DNA from: Shewanella maritima
GTDB taxonomy: Bacteria > Pseudomonadota > Gammaproteobacteria > Enterobacterales > Shewanellaceae
DNA: 64,000 bases
Direction: 5' to 3'
NCBI RefSeq assembly: GCF_004295345.1
Contig: NZ_CP036200.1
Location: forward strand, 1,984,001-2,048,000
This document shows, in pieces, positions 19,738 through 27,940 of the stretch (position 1 is its first letter; every line of letters begins with the position of its first letter). A program made the position numbers and the translations under genes. The notes under the pieces are model-generated. The model was not told the DNA's origin and did not search any database. It worked only from the letters and a program-made list of their open reading frames with translations.

Positions 19738-20598
19738 TTACATATCCATCTGCGATTTCAGCTTGTTCATCGCGTTCTTTTCAAGCTGTCTAATACGCTC
19801 TGCTGACACTTGATAAGTCGCCGCTAACTCTTGCAGCGTGGTTTTATCATCGTCTAACCAACGCGCACGTAGAATGTGCTGGCTGCGCTCATCTAAGGTC
19901 TTAATAGCAGACAGTAGACGGCTTTGAGAATCGGCTTCCCAGTTGGCATTTTCAACTTGCTCAGCCACATCTGAAGAGTGATCTTCAAGGTATAACGCTG
20001 GCGCATAGTCTTGCTTGTCATCATCATTGTCTGATGCCAAATCAAATGCAGGATCTTGCGCTGCCATACGTGATTCCATCTCAGTCACGTCAGCTTTCGA
20101 TACACCTAGGTTTTCTGCCACCATGGTGACTTCTTCGTCACTAAACCAGCCTAAACGCTTTTTAGTTTTACGAAGATTGAAGAATAATTTTCGCTGCGCT
20201 TTAGTGGTCGCCACTTTCACAATACGCCAGTTTTTCAGTACGTATTCATGAATTTCAGCCTTAATCCAGTGCACAGCAAATGACACTAGACGAACACCAA
20301 CATCTGGGTCGAAGCGCTTAACCGCCTTCATCAGACCAATGTTACCTTCTTGGATTAAGTCAGCTTGTGGTAAACCGTATCCAGAATAGCCTTTTGCAAC
20401 ATGCACAACAAAACGCAGGTGAGACATAATCAACTGCTTTGCGGCTTGTAAATCGCCTGTTTCTTGTAAACGTTTGGCAAGCTTGTGCTCAGTCTCCGCA
20501 TCCATCATGTCGATGCTGGTAACAGACTGCAAATAAGCCTCAATAGAACTAATATTTTGAGGAACTGCTAGCGCCATTGATTGCGATTGAGAAGTCAT
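19738..20598 (-). CDS. rpoH: RNA polymerase sigma-32 factor RpoH
   Basis: Heat-shock sigma factor. Region 2 is complete ([39 protein letters not shown]), the RpoH-box diagnostic for sigma-32 is present ([18 protein letters not shown]), and region 4 ends with [20 protein letters not shown]. Length 286 residues. The start at 20598 is fixed by GGAGAGCGA just upstream and by the family N-terminus ([15 protein letters not shown]); a codon at 20616 would add six residues. The gene lies downstream of ftsX with a terminator and its own promoter between, so it is transcribed separately. No obvious thermosensor helix could be judged by eye. Confidence 0.96.
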   Translation of the reverse strand: MTSQSQSMALAVPQNISSIEAYLQSVTSIDMMDAETEHKLAKRLQETGDLQAAKQLIMSHLRFVVHVAKGYSGYGLPQADLIQEGNIGLMKAVKRFDPDVGVRLVSFAVHWIKAEIHEYVLKNWRIVKVATTKAQRKLFFNLRKTKKRLGWFSDEEVTMVAENLGVSKADVTEMESRMAAQDPAFDLASDNDDDKQDYAPALYLEDHSSDVAEQVENANWEADSQSRLLSAIKTLDERSQHILRARWLDDDKTTLQELAATYQVSAERIRQLEKNAMNKLKSQMDM

Positions 20599-20687
20599 TC
20601 GCTCTCCTACATACATAAAACAAAAAAGGCTAAATCTGACTTTGGAAAAGATGCCACATGGGCAAGTAAGGTCAATTTAGCTGATGA

Positions 20688-20716
20688 ACTATCGGCTAAT
20701 CGGCAAGCTATGTCAA
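20688..20716 (-). promoter_or_regulatory. Predicted sigma-70 promoter of rpoH
   Basis: On the minus strand TTGACA (-35, at 20711-20716) is followed by a 17-nt spacer and GATAGT (-10, at 20688-20693). It lies about 90 nt upstream of the rpoH start. Perfect -35 and correct spacing. Confidence 0.65.
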
Positions 20717-20823
20717 CTTTTCGCGCACCCATTGCTTAAATTTAACGCAATAGCCGACGCTAGTTGTACCATAATGCTTTTTAGGTGCAAGTGAACAAAC
20801 GTTCATCTTAAACCCATTGGTAT

Positions 20824-20848
20824 TTAAAAGCGCCCAGGCAGGCGCTTG
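20824..20848 (-). terminator. Terminator of the ftsY-ftsE-ftsX operon
   Basis: Read on the minus strand: AAGCGCC-TGCCTG-GGCGCTTTTAAA, about 110 nt after the ftsX stop. Confidence 0.7.
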
Positions 20849-20959
20849 TTAGGTGGGACTCTACTGGCAAAATATGAAACATAGATGAATTGAGCTTATG
20901 TTATTCCGCCACTGATTTTATATCGCTACTTACTTTATTCCGACAACAATCAGGCAGGT

Positions 20960-21913
20960 TTAAGACGGCTCGATTTTGCGTAGATGTTGACGCACAGAAA
21001 GGTAAGAACCCAGCCAGCCTAAAAATGACGCCAGTAAGACTAGTTTAATCAACTCGGCAAATGACAATGACTGAATACTCAAGCTGCTGCCATACAAGCC
21101 AAGTAACTCAGCGAGCGCACCATCGAGATATAACACCAGTACATTAATGATCAGCCAAGCTAACACGCCGCCGATAATGCCGTACCAAATGCCGGTGTAA
21201 AGAAACGGGCGCTGAATAAAGGCTTCAGTTGCACCAACTAGCTTCATTACTTCAATTTCACTGCGACGATTCATAATCGCTAGGCGAATGGTGTTACCTA
21301 TCACGAGTACCACAGCCAGCATTAGCAAAGCAGCAATGGCAAGTACCGTTTTCTCAAGTAAATTCACTAACGCCTGCAGTCGCTCAAGCCATTCAATATC
21401 CAAACGACCAAAACTGACTTCTGGCTCACGCTCAAGCTTGGCAAGTAATTGTCTTGCCCCTGCTGGGCTAGAGTACTTAGCTAACGGCGTCACTGTCACT
21501 ACCGCTGGCAGCGGGTTTTCATCTAGGTATGACAGCGCTTCGCCAAAGCCTGATAAACGTTGAAATTCTTCTAAGGCATCATCACGGCTAATGTAATGAA
21601 CGGTATCGACCTCGCTATAAACGCGCACTCGAGATATCAAACTTTGAATCGACTGTTCGCTGCGTCCTTCATTAATAAACAAAGATATTTCAGCGGCGCT
21701 GTTCCACGACTCAGTAATGTTCTCGGCATTTTTAACCAGCACTTGTAGCGCTGCTGGCAAGCTTAAACTCACGCCTAACACAGCCATGGTCATAAAAGAT
21801 GAAAGCGGGTTACGCCATAACTCACCCAGGCTCGACATACCTTGCTGGATATGACGAATGAAGAACATCACAATACGACCACTTAGCGGCAACTTGCTTT
21901 GCGTTATGCTCAT
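20960..21913 (-). CDS. ftsX: Cell-division protein FtsX
   Basis: Inner-membrane partner of FtsE. The FtsEX complex activates septal peptidoglycan hydrolases through periplasmic EnvC-type proteins. In 317 residues there is an N-terminal cytoplasmic stretch, a first helix near residues 38-60 (SFMTMAVLGVSLSLPAAL), a large periplasmic loop (residues about 65-185), and three C-terminal helices of the FtsX fold (TVLAIAALLMLAVVLVIGNT onward). The cytoplasmic MNRRSEIEVMKLVGAT motif is typical. The start overlaps the ftsE stop by 4 nt. Last gene of the operon. Confidence 0.96.
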   Translation of the reverse strand: MSITQSKLPLSGRIVMFFIRHIQQGMSSLGELWRNPLSSFMTMAVLGVSLSLPAALQVLVKNAENITESWNSAAEISLFINEGRSEQSIQSLISRVRVYSEVDTVHYISRDDALEEFQRLSGFGEALSYLDENPLPAVVTVTPLAKYSSPAGARQLLAKLEREPEVSFGRLDIEWLERLQALVNLLEKTVLAIAALLMLAVVLVIGNTIRLAIMNRRSEIEVMKLVGATEAFIQRPFLYTGIWYGIIGGVLAWLIINVLVLYLDGALAELLGLYGSSLSIQSLSFAELIKLVLLASFLGWLGSYLSVRQHLRKIEPS

Positions 21914-22611
21914 CGCGTTACCTCCGCCATATTTGGAGTGAGCGGCTCGTCAGTCTCACCTCCTACCATAGTGCCTTTACGAAGGGTTAAGGTGCGGTAC
22001 TTCATGCGAGCAATGAGTCCCAGATCATGGGTGGCGATAAGCACGGTTGTGCCTGCATCGTGAAAGGTTTCAAAAAGACGTAAAATATCCATCGATAACT
22101 TAGGATCTAGGTTACCAGTTGGCTCATCGGCAAGAATAATGGGCGGTTTGTTAACAATCGCACGAGCAATACCGACACGTTGCTGCTCACCACCAGATAA
22201 CATCACTGGGCTATGGCGCTCTTTGCCATACAGCCCCACCATATCCAGAGCGGCGCCAACACGCTTTTTGATCTCTCCGTGGGAAAAGCCTTCAATCACT
22301 AACGGCAACGCCACGTTATCAAACACGGTTTTGTCCATCAGCAAGTTGTGGTTTTGGAAGATCATGCCGATATTGCGGCGCAGGTATGGCACATGCTTAC
22401 GACTCACTTTGGCAATATCATGGCCATTAATACTGACCTTGCCCGCCGTAGCACGCTCAATCACAGTGATCAATTTGAGCAGAGTACTTTTACCAGCACC
22501 AGAGTGCCCGGTTAAAAATGCCATCTCCCCCTGTTCTAGGTGGAAATTCACATTCAGTAAGGCTTTTTGTCCTCCTGGATAAACCTTACTGACTTGCTCA
22601 AATTGGATCAT
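21910..22611 (-). CDS. ftsE: Cell-division ATP-binding protein FtsE
   Basis: ABC-type ATPase driving FtsX. The 233-residue protein has Walker [14 protein letters not shown], the Q-loop [19 protein letters not shown], signature [14 protein letters not shown], Walker [14 protein letters not shown] and the H-loop [10 protein letters not shown]. It lies between ftsY (43 nt upstream) and ftsX (4-nt overlap), the standard gammaproteobacterial order. Confidence 0.97.
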   Translation of the reverse strand: MIQFEQVSKVYPGGQKALLNVNFHLEQGEMAFLTGHSGAGKSTLLKLITVIERATAGKVSINGHDIAKVSRKHVPYLRRNIGMIFQNHNLLMDKTVFDNVALPLVIEGFSHGEIKKRVGAALDMVGLYGKERHSPVMLSGGEQQRVGIARAIVNKPPIILADEPTGNLDPKLSMDILRLFETFHDAGTTVLIATHDLGLIARMKYRTLTLRKGTMVGGETDEPLTPNMAEVTR

Positions 22612-22654
22612 ATATGACTATCCGTGTTGTTATTCTAATTGTTAGTGATTGATA

Positions 22655-24184
22655 TTAATCAGTCTTTTCCTGATTGAACAGGGCTTCAATAAAGTCTGCC
22701 GCATCAAACGTACGTAAGTCATCAATTTGCTCGCCCACACCAATATGACGGATAGGGATATTGAACTTATCGGCAATAGCGAAGATCACCCCGCCTTTTG
22801 CGGTGCCGTCTAACTTACTTAGGGTAATACCGGTTACACCTACCGCTTCTTGGAATAGCTGCGCTTGGCTGATTGCGTTTTGACCTGTGCTTGCATCTAG
22901 GGTGAGCATCACTTCGTGCGGCGCGGTTTCATCGTGTTTCTTCATCACGCGCACCACTTTTTTCAGCTCTTCCATCAAGTGGCCTTTGTTCTGCAAGCGA
23001 CCAGCGGTATCGGCAATAAGCACATCTACATTACGTGCTTTGGCAGCTTGTAAGGCGTCGAACAATACAGAGGCGCTATCTGCGCCCGTATGTTGAGCTA
23101 CTACAGGAATGTCGTTGCGTTGTCCCCAAACTTGCAACTGCTCAACAGCCGCCGCGCGGAAAGTATCACCCGCAGCTAACATGACAGATTTACCCTGACT
23201 TTGGTACTGTTTTGCTAATTTACCAATAGTTGTGGTTTTACCTACACCGTTAACGCCCACCATTAAAATCACAAATGGACCTTCGCTGTTTTCTGGCACT
23301 AACGGCACAGCAACCGGCTCTAGCGTCTTTTGCATTTCTTCACGTAGCAGATCATAAAGCGCTTCAGCATCTTTTAGCTGCTTACGCGATGCATGTGACG
23401 TTAGGCTATCAATTAATTTAGTCGTAGTTTCAACACCAACATCGGCAATAAGCAGCTGTTCTTCAAGCTCTTCAAATAGATCGTCATCAATCTTCTTGCC
23501 TGAGAATAAGCCCATAAAGCCTGAACCAATATTCTCACTAGTGCGCATTAAGCCACGCTTAAGGCGGGCAAACATGCCCTCTTTCTTCGGCTTAGCTTGT
23601 GGCTCTGGTTGCGCCTCTTCAGCTTCTTCTTTAACAGCCTGCTCTGCCGCTAAACGCTCTGCTTCTTCCTTAGCCGCCTGCTCTGCTGCTAATCGCTCTG
23701 CTTCTTCCTTAGCAGCCTTTTCTGCTGCTAAACGCTCTGCTTCTTCTTTGGCTGCCTGCTCTGCTGCCAAACGCTCTGCTTCTTCTCTAGCGGCCTGCTC
23801 TGCTGCCAAACGCTCTGCTTCTTCTCTAACGGCCTGCTCTGCTGCTAGGCGCTCGGCTTCTTCTCTAACGGCCTGCTCTGCTGCTAGGCGCTCGGCTTCT
23901 TCTTTAGCTGCCTGCTCTGCTGCTAGACGCTTGGCTTCTTCTTTAGCTGCCTGCTCTGCTGCTAGACGCTCGGCTTCTTCTTTAGCTGCCTGTTCTGCTG
24001 CTAAACGTTCAGCTTCTTCTTTAGCTGCCTGTTCGTTAGCGGCTTGCTCAGCAGCTTCACGCTCTGCTTGTTGTTTAGCAGCATTTTCGGCATCGATTTG
24101 CGCTTGATTATCTTGTGATTCAACTACTTCAGGTTCTGGTTTCTTGTCTTTACGAAACCACGAAAAAAAGCCTTTCTTTGCCAT
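22655..24184 (-). CDS. ftsY: Signal recognition particle receptor FtsY
   Basis: SRP receptor GTPase that docks translating ribosomes at the inner membrane. Residues 1-15 ([15 protein letters not shown]) are a membrane-binding amphipathic start. Residues 25-200 are the acidic A domain, here an almost pure 13-residue repeat ([13 protein letters not shown]), ten full copies at residues 53-182, predicted to be a long charged helix. The NG domain follows, with G1 [16 protein letters not shown]3 [24 protein letters not shown] and G4 [14 protein letters not shown] ([11 protein letters not shown]). Length 509. It heads the ftsY-ftsE-ftsX operon and is divergent from rsmD. Confidence 0.96.
   Translation of the reverse strand: MAKKGFFSWFRKDKKPEPEVVESQDNQAQIDAENAAKQQAEREAAEQAANEQAAKEEAERLAAEQAAKEEAERLAAEQAAKEEAKRLAAEQAAKEEAERLAAEQAVREEAERLAAEQAVREEAERLAAEQAAREEAERLAAEQAAKEEAERLAAEKAAKEEAERLAAEQAAKEEAERLAAEQAVKEEAEEAQPEPQAKPKKEGMFARLKRGLMRTSENIGSGFMGLFSGKKIDDDLFEELEEQLLIADVGVETTTKLIDSLTSHASRKQLKDAEALYDLLREEMQKTLEPVAVPLVPENSEGPFVILMVGVNGVGKTTTIGKLAKQYQSQGKSVMLAAGDTFRAAAVEQLQVWGQRNDIPVVAQHTGADSASVLFDALQAAKARNVDVLIADTAGRLQNKGHLMEELKKVVRVMKKHDETAPHEVMLTLDASTGQNAISQAQLFQEAVGVTGITLSKLDGTAKGGVIFAIADKFNIPIRHIGVGEQIDDLRTFDAADFIEALFNQEKTD
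23639..24028 (-). repeat. 39-bp tandem repeat within ftsY
   Basis: Ten direct copies of a 39-bp unit encoding [13 protein letters not shown], with small variants ([39 protein letters not shown]). The array is in frame, so changes in copy number would lengthen or shorten the helix without breaking the gene. Confidence 0.92.
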
Positions 24185-24357
24185 GTTTGCTACCAGTGCT
24201 TTGTCTATTTAGGGTGTCGATTGCCGCCAAGCTGTTAGCCAGATAGATTTCTATCACTAAGCTCAGCTTTGTCTGTCGGTTTGATATAAAATAACGGCAA
24301 TGCAGAATGTGGCATAGTCTACCACTTTCTTTCATCAGGCAAAATCACGGGGATCAC

Positions 24358-24963
24358 ATGGCTAAAAAGCCCTCAAATAGAGCAAAAAAGGCTACGGCAA
24401 ATAAGTCTGCTAGTAGTGGCCAGGTAAGGATTATTTCTGGACAATGGCGCTCTAGAAAGCTGCCCATTCATGATCTTGAAGGACTAAGACCGACCACAGA
24501 CCGCGTGCGCGAAACCCTATTCAACTGGTTAGCCACAGATATTCGCGGCGCTCGCGTGCTTGATTGCTTTGCTGGTAGTGGCGCATTGAGCCTTGAGTCT
24601 TTATCGCGCTATGCCAAGTTCGCACAAATTCTTGAGCTGCAACAAAGTGCAGCAAAACAGCTTCAACAAAACCTTGCCACCTTAAAGTGCGATAACGCCA
24701 CGGTAACTCAAACCGATAGCCTGAGTTATCTGGCAAACCAAGCTGAAGATGGCTTTGACGTGATATTTGTTGACCCACCATTTCGTAAAGACTTAGCGAA
24801 TAAGACTGTTGAGCTACTAGCGCAAAACAATTGGTTAAATGAAGATGCGTTGATTTACGTCGAAACTGAGTCTGAACTGACTAATTTAGCTGTGCCAGCT
24901 GATTGGCAACTGCTAAAAGAAAAAGTCGCCGGGCAACTCACTTACCGGCTTTATCAAGCCTAA
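24358..24963 (+). CDS. rsmD: RsmD, 16S rRNA m2G966 methyltransferase
   Basis: SAM-dependent methyltransferase for guanine 966 of 16S rRNA. In 201 residues: a basic N-terminal tail (AKKPSNRAKKATANKS), then VRIISGQWRSRKLP and LRPTTDRVRETLFNWL (RsmD family blocks), SAM motif VLDCFAGSGALSLESLSR, and the catalytic FVDPPFRKD (N/DPPF motif). The start at 24358 has GGGGATC just upstream; a reading from 24307 would add 17 unrelated residues. The gene is divergent from ftsY, the same order as in E. coli. Confidence 0.95.
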   Translation: MAKKPSNRAKKATANKSASSGQVRIISGQWRSRKLPIHDLEGLRPTTDRVRETLFNWLATDIRGARVLDCFAGSGALSLESLSRYAKFAQILELQQSAAKQLQQNLATLKCDNATVTQTDSLSYLANQAEDGFDVIFVDPPFRKDLANKTVELLAQNNWLNEDALIYVETESELTNLAVPADWQLLKEKVAGQLTYRLYQA

Positions 24964-25097
24964 ATTTTATAAGGCCTAGAGCCTAAAGCTAAGGTCTAGA
25001 GCCCCTTCTTAACAAAGGCAATTATCAGCTAGAGCTTGAGCATAGAGAATCAAGTACAGCGAATTTAAATACACTTAGCAAAAATACAGAGATAGAA

Positions 25098-25367
25098 ATG
25101 AACAAATTCATCGTTATAGGCAAACTTGCAACAGCGTTAATGTGGTTGGTGATGATCTACAATCTATTTATGCCATTTGCCGGTAAGGTAAGCATTGCGC
25201 TTAACTTTTTCATGCTATTCACGGTCATGATGCACTTATTTCAAGTGCTTATCTTCCACACTATGTTTAGCGAAGCGTTAAAGCTAAAAGGTAAGGATTA
25301 CCTACAACCATTCTTTTTTGGCGTTTTTGCCCTACTGCAATATCGCCAGCGCCTATTATCTCAATAG
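25098..25367 (+). CDS. DUF1145 (YhhL-like) membrane protein
   Basis: Small 89-residue inner-membrane protein with three hydrophobic segments (LATALMWLVMIYNLFMPFA, VSIALNFFMLFTVMMHLFQVLIF, LQPFFFGVFALLQY). The conserved MHLFQVLIFH and the ending LLQYRQRL match the YhhL/DUF1145 family, which follows rsmD in many gammaproteobacteria, as here (134-nt gap). Function unknown. GAGATAG lies before the ATG. Confidence 0.85.
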   Translation: MNKFIVIGKLATALMWLVMIYNLFMPFAGKVSIALNFFMLFTVMMHLFQVLIFHTMFSEALKLKGKDYLQPFFFGVFALLQYRQRLLSQ

Positions 25368-25418
25368 TTGGCACTCTTTCAGCCTTCATTCCTGCGCTAA
25401 CTTATTATTTACAAGCAT

Positions 25419-25449
25419 AAAAAAACCTCGTCAATTGACGAGGTTTTTA
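25419..25449. terminator. Bidirectional terminator
   Basis: Stem AAACCTCGTCAA / TTGACGAGGTTT with flanking A- and T-runs, between the convergent DUF1145 gene and cymA. Confidence 0.9.
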
Positions 25450-25490
25450 ATGTCTACTTGAGAGCTGCTAATCAAGCGCTCTAAAGCGAA

Positions 25491-26054
25491 TTACTTTTTA
25501 GGGTAAGGGTGAACGATGCCTTTGTGACAATCAACACATGTCTTACGCTTATCTGGCTCTTTTTGAGCATTGCGTTCGTGCATACGCTTAGCCATTTTGC
25601 TCATAGACTCAGGCTGGTTCTCTTCGATGCGAGTGTGACAGTGGCGGCAATTCGCGCTGTCGTTCGCTCTGAAGTATTTCAGTGCTAGGTCTGCTTGCTC
25701 TTTACGGTTTTCGTCTAACCACTCTTGAGTGTTGAAACCGTCAATGGTTAAGAAGCCGTATAGATCTTTCGATACGATGATTTTCTTGATCAAGTAATCA
25801 ACTGGACCATGAGGTAAGTGACAGTCTTGACACTGAACAGTAATACCTGCGCTACCGCCGCCGTGAGCAGAAGCTAGCACTTCATCTTTCAATGAATGGT
25901 TACTGTGACAGCTCATACAGAACTCGTCAGTACTTGTTGCATGTAAAGTTTGTTGAGTCGCAAAGTACCCAACCACACCCACTACCACACCGATTAACAG
26001 CAGTACGATAATGGAAATTTTTGCGCTTGGTTTAAAAAGTGCACGCCAATTCAT
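25491..26054 (-). CDS. cymA: CymA, tetrahaem c-type cytochrome menaquinol dehydrogenase
   Basis: NapC/NirT-family inner-membrane cytochrome that takes electrons from menaquinol and passes them to periplasmic reductases; in Shewanella it is the hub for anaerobic respiration of fumarate, nitrate, metals and others. The protein is 187 residues, the usual CymA length. It has one N-terminal anchor (ISIIVLLLIGVVVGVVGYFA) and four haem sites: CMSCH at 46-50, CQDCH at 75, CRHCH at 136, CVDCH at 173. The blocks GFLTIDGFNTQEWLDENRKE and the end CHKGIVHPYPKK are CymA-like. ATG 26054 follows GGAG; a GTG at 26057 is less likely. Monocistronic. Confidence 0.96.
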   Translation of the reverse strand: MNWRALFKPSAKISIIVLLLIGVVVGVVGYFATQQTLHATSTDEFCMSCHSNHSLKDEVLASAHGGGSAGITVQCQDCHLPHGPVDYLIKKIIVSKDLYGFLTIDGFNTQEWLDENRKEQADLALKYFRANDSANCRHCHTRIEENQPESMSKMAKRMHERNAQKEPDKRKTCVDCHKGIVHPYPKK

Positions 26055-26561
26055 CACTCAATCTCCAAATAGATATTCAAAGTATTCTAATATTTTTGTA
26101 GGAAATAATTTTAGATGCTTTTTGCTCCAAAAAACTGATTTCAGTCTAGGTTTTATTAGTAAACCCACAATTAAATAGTAAAAGTGAGACCTAGATCTAC
26201 AAATGCTAACAGCGTGTGCAGCTAATTAAGCGTTCGTTAAATTTCATACAATTTAACCAGTATGGCATGCTACTCACAATTAGGTAAATGGTTCATTTTA
26301 TTATCATGTTTTGGACTGAGCTAATATTCGGGCTTGTAATCAAAACTAAACAAAAATTCATCCCCAACCCCTTAGCAAAGCTAAATTTTTGTGAATTGAG
26401 TCAATGCACAGTGATACATGTGTGCTAACATCGCTCAAGTGAATCTGTCACAGCTATTGATGAATTAGCTTGTAAATTCGCGCGATAATAGTAAGTTCGC
26501 CCAATAAACGGCAGCTTGTTTGTTAGAACATAAACTGGTTCTTTATGCTATTTGGTTCTTT
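26055..26561. other. Divergent intergenic region cymA / copper locus
   Basis: About 500 nt, AT-rich, without a credible gene. It must hold the promoters of cymA and of the metal-efflux operon. On the cymA side, TGAGACCTAGATCTAC at 26185-26200 matches the CRP consensus at 11 of 16 positions and is only suggestive. TGTGA-N6-TCAAT at about 26395 is another half-matching site. I see no clear CueR- or CusR-type operator. Confidence 0.4.
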
Positions 26562-27074
26562 ATGCTAAAAATGCTCCACCACCGTTTGCTCACTACAGCC
26601 ACCTTGCTGACATTTATATGCCAGCTTGTGCTTGCTAATGGGTTATTAATGGTGCCAAGAGCACATGCACAAGAAGCAGTTGTTGAATTAACTCAAAATA
26701 CAGTCGCAGATTCACATGCCATGCATTCAGCTCATACCAAAGCAGCTGAAACAAGCACTATGCATTGTCATCAAACTGCCGCATCTACTCCTCAGCCAAT
26801 GGTAGAACAACCACAAACTGAAGAAGACTGCTGCAGTGAGCCTATGCCTAGCCACCTGGCTAGCGCGAAGACTAGCGACAGCAGTCATTGCTGTGACGGT
26901 GACAATCAATGTCAGTCTGATTGCAGTCACTGCCTTGTGATTTCAATTGCTGGCACCCTGTTAGACCTCACTCCTTGGTCTAGCAACCCTGTGCCAGAGT
27001 CTCCTCTGGCTAGCGTAATACCTCATTTCCACTCGATCGCTTTAGCACAAGATATACGACCTCCGATTGCCTAA
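26562..27074 (+). CDS. His/Cys-rich exported protein of the metal-efflux locus
   Basis: Unrecognised 170-residue protein beginning with a signal-like hydrophobic segment (LLTTATLLTFICQLVLANGLL). The mature region is rich in His, Met and Cys: SHAMHSAHTKAAE, MHCHQTAAS, EEDCCSEPM, SSHCCDGDNQCQSDCSHC, which looks like a soft-metal-binding surface. A second hydrophobic stretch (CLVISIAGTLLDLTPW) follows. ATG 26562 or 26571 is the likely start; a TTG reading from 26520 covers an upstream direct repeat (GGTTCTTTATGCT twice, 16 nt apart) and lacks a ribosome site. It lies 120 nt before the HMBD-repeat gene and probably serves in periplasmic copper or silver binding; this is inference. Confidence 0.65.
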   Translation: MLKMLHHRLLTTATLLTFICQLVLANGLLMVPRAHAQEAVVELTQNTVADSHAMHSAHTKAAETSTMHCHQTAASTPQPMVEQPQTEEDCCSEPMPSHLASAKTSDSSHCCDGDNQCQSDCSHCLVISIAGTLLDLTPWSSNPVPESPLASVIPHFHSIALAQDIRPPIA

Positions 27075-27194
27075 CTGCGTTCAGCATTAAGCATCAACAC
27101 CTAGCTACACCCTTTAATATTTTGTTGTTATTAAAGTCAAACGTGCGCCTATTTCAGGTCAAACGCTTTTGGCTCGTTTTCGATGGAGTTCATA

Positions 27195-27917
27195 ATGAAA
27201 ACCTTAATCCACATTGTTTTTTCAATTTTGCTATTAATTTCCTGGCATCCAGCAGTTCAAGCGAGTGACCACCAGCATCATCATTCAAGTGCTACCCAAG
27301 AGTATGTGTGCCCTATGCATGCCGATGAAACCGGCAAAAAAGGTGATACCTGCTCTAAGTGTGGTATGTACTTAGAAGCAGCTCAGAAAGCTGATGATAA
27401 GCAACATTGCAAGAATCACGGTAAACACTGTGATAAATGCAAGCATGCTAAATCTGATTGCAAAGACTGCAATGGCTGCGACAAGTGCAAAACCAAAGCT
27501 AATTTCAAAGATTGCAAGGGCTGCGACAAGTGCAAAACCAAAGCTAGTTGCAAAGACTGCAAGGGTTGCGATAAGTGCAAAGCCAAAGCTAGTTGCAAAG
27601 ACTGCAAAGGTTGCGACAAGTGCAAAGCCAAAGCTAGTTGCAAAGACTGCAAGGGTTGCGATAAGTGCAAAGCCAAAGCTAGTTGCAAAGACTGCAAAGG
27701 TTGCGACAAGTGCAAAGCCAAAGCTCATTGTCAGGACTGCAAAGGCTGTGATAAATGCCCAAATAAAACAACCCACGCTCATGCTAAAAAACCGACTCAT
27801 GTATGCCCAATGAACTCGGCGATTACTGGTTTTGAGGGTGACACTTGCCCAAAATGTGGAATGAATTTAGAGCCAATTGCTAAGCAAAACGCTCACTCAA
27901 GCCACGCACATCACTAA
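27195..27917 (+). CDS. Exported heavy-metal-binding protein with Cys-rich 15-residue repeats
   Basis: 240-residue protein with a signal peptide (MKTLIHIVFSILLLISWHPAVQAS), a His cluster, then an HMBD-type domain (YVCPMHADETGKKGDTCSKCGM). The centre is seven tandem 15-residue units of the form CKDCKGCDKCKAKAS, each with four Cys. A second HMBD-type domain closes the protein (HVCPMNSAITGFEGDTCPKCGMNLEP). The layout HMBD - metallothionein-like array - HMBD suggests a high-capacity periplasmic binder for Cu/Ag or similar metals that loads the CusBA pump encoded next. The GGAG 8 nt before ATG 27195 decides the start over ATG 27183. I know no named family with this architecture. Confidence 0.85.
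   Translation: MKTLIHIVFSILLLISWHPAVQASDHQHHHSSATQEYVCPMHADETGKKGDTCSKCGMYLEAAQKADDKQHCKNHGKHCDKCKHAKSDCKDCNGCDKCKTKANFKDCKGCDKCKTKASCKDCKGCDKCKAKASCKDCKGCDKCKAKASCKDCKGCDKCKAKASCKDCKGCDKCKAKAHCQDCKGCDKCPNKTTHAHAKKPTHVCPMNSAITGFEGDTCPKCGMNLEPIAKQNAHSSHAHH
27459..27773 (+). repeat. 45-bp tandem repeat encoding Cys-rich units
   Basis: Seven direct 45-bp units. Units 3 and 5 are identical, and units 4 and 6 are identical except for the last codons, so a 90-bp pair was duplicated recently. Units 1, 2 and 7 are more diverged. There are no spacers, so this is not a CRISPR array. Confidence 0.95.
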
Positions 27918-27940
27918 AGACGGCAGTGGAGATAGGTATT

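Larger units (their letters stand above)
20617..20959. other. Intergenic region between ftsX and rpoH
   Basis: About 340 nt without a gene. It carries the ftsYEX terminator (20824-20848) and a good sigma-70 type promoter for rpoH (20688-20716). No other structure was recognised. Confidence 0.7.

Noticed and set aside
23496..24107. 203-codon plus-strand frame antisense to ftsY
   Set aside because: Reflects the ftsY 39-bp repeats read backwards (Ala/Ser-rich); no start signals.
26440..26462. GTGAATCTGTCAC as a CRP site upstream of the copper locus
   Set aside because: Half-sites are separated by 5 nt rather than the required 6, so the geometry is wrong.
27459..27773. Regular 45-bp repeats considered as CRISPR
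   Set aside because: No spacers; repeats are directly contiguous, in frame and coding. The ftsY repeats were rejected for the same reason.
27372..27813. Several long open frames on both strands over the Cys-rich repeat array
   Set aside because: A repeat whose unit length is a multiple of three stays open in several frames; only the frame with signal peptide and HMBD domains is real.
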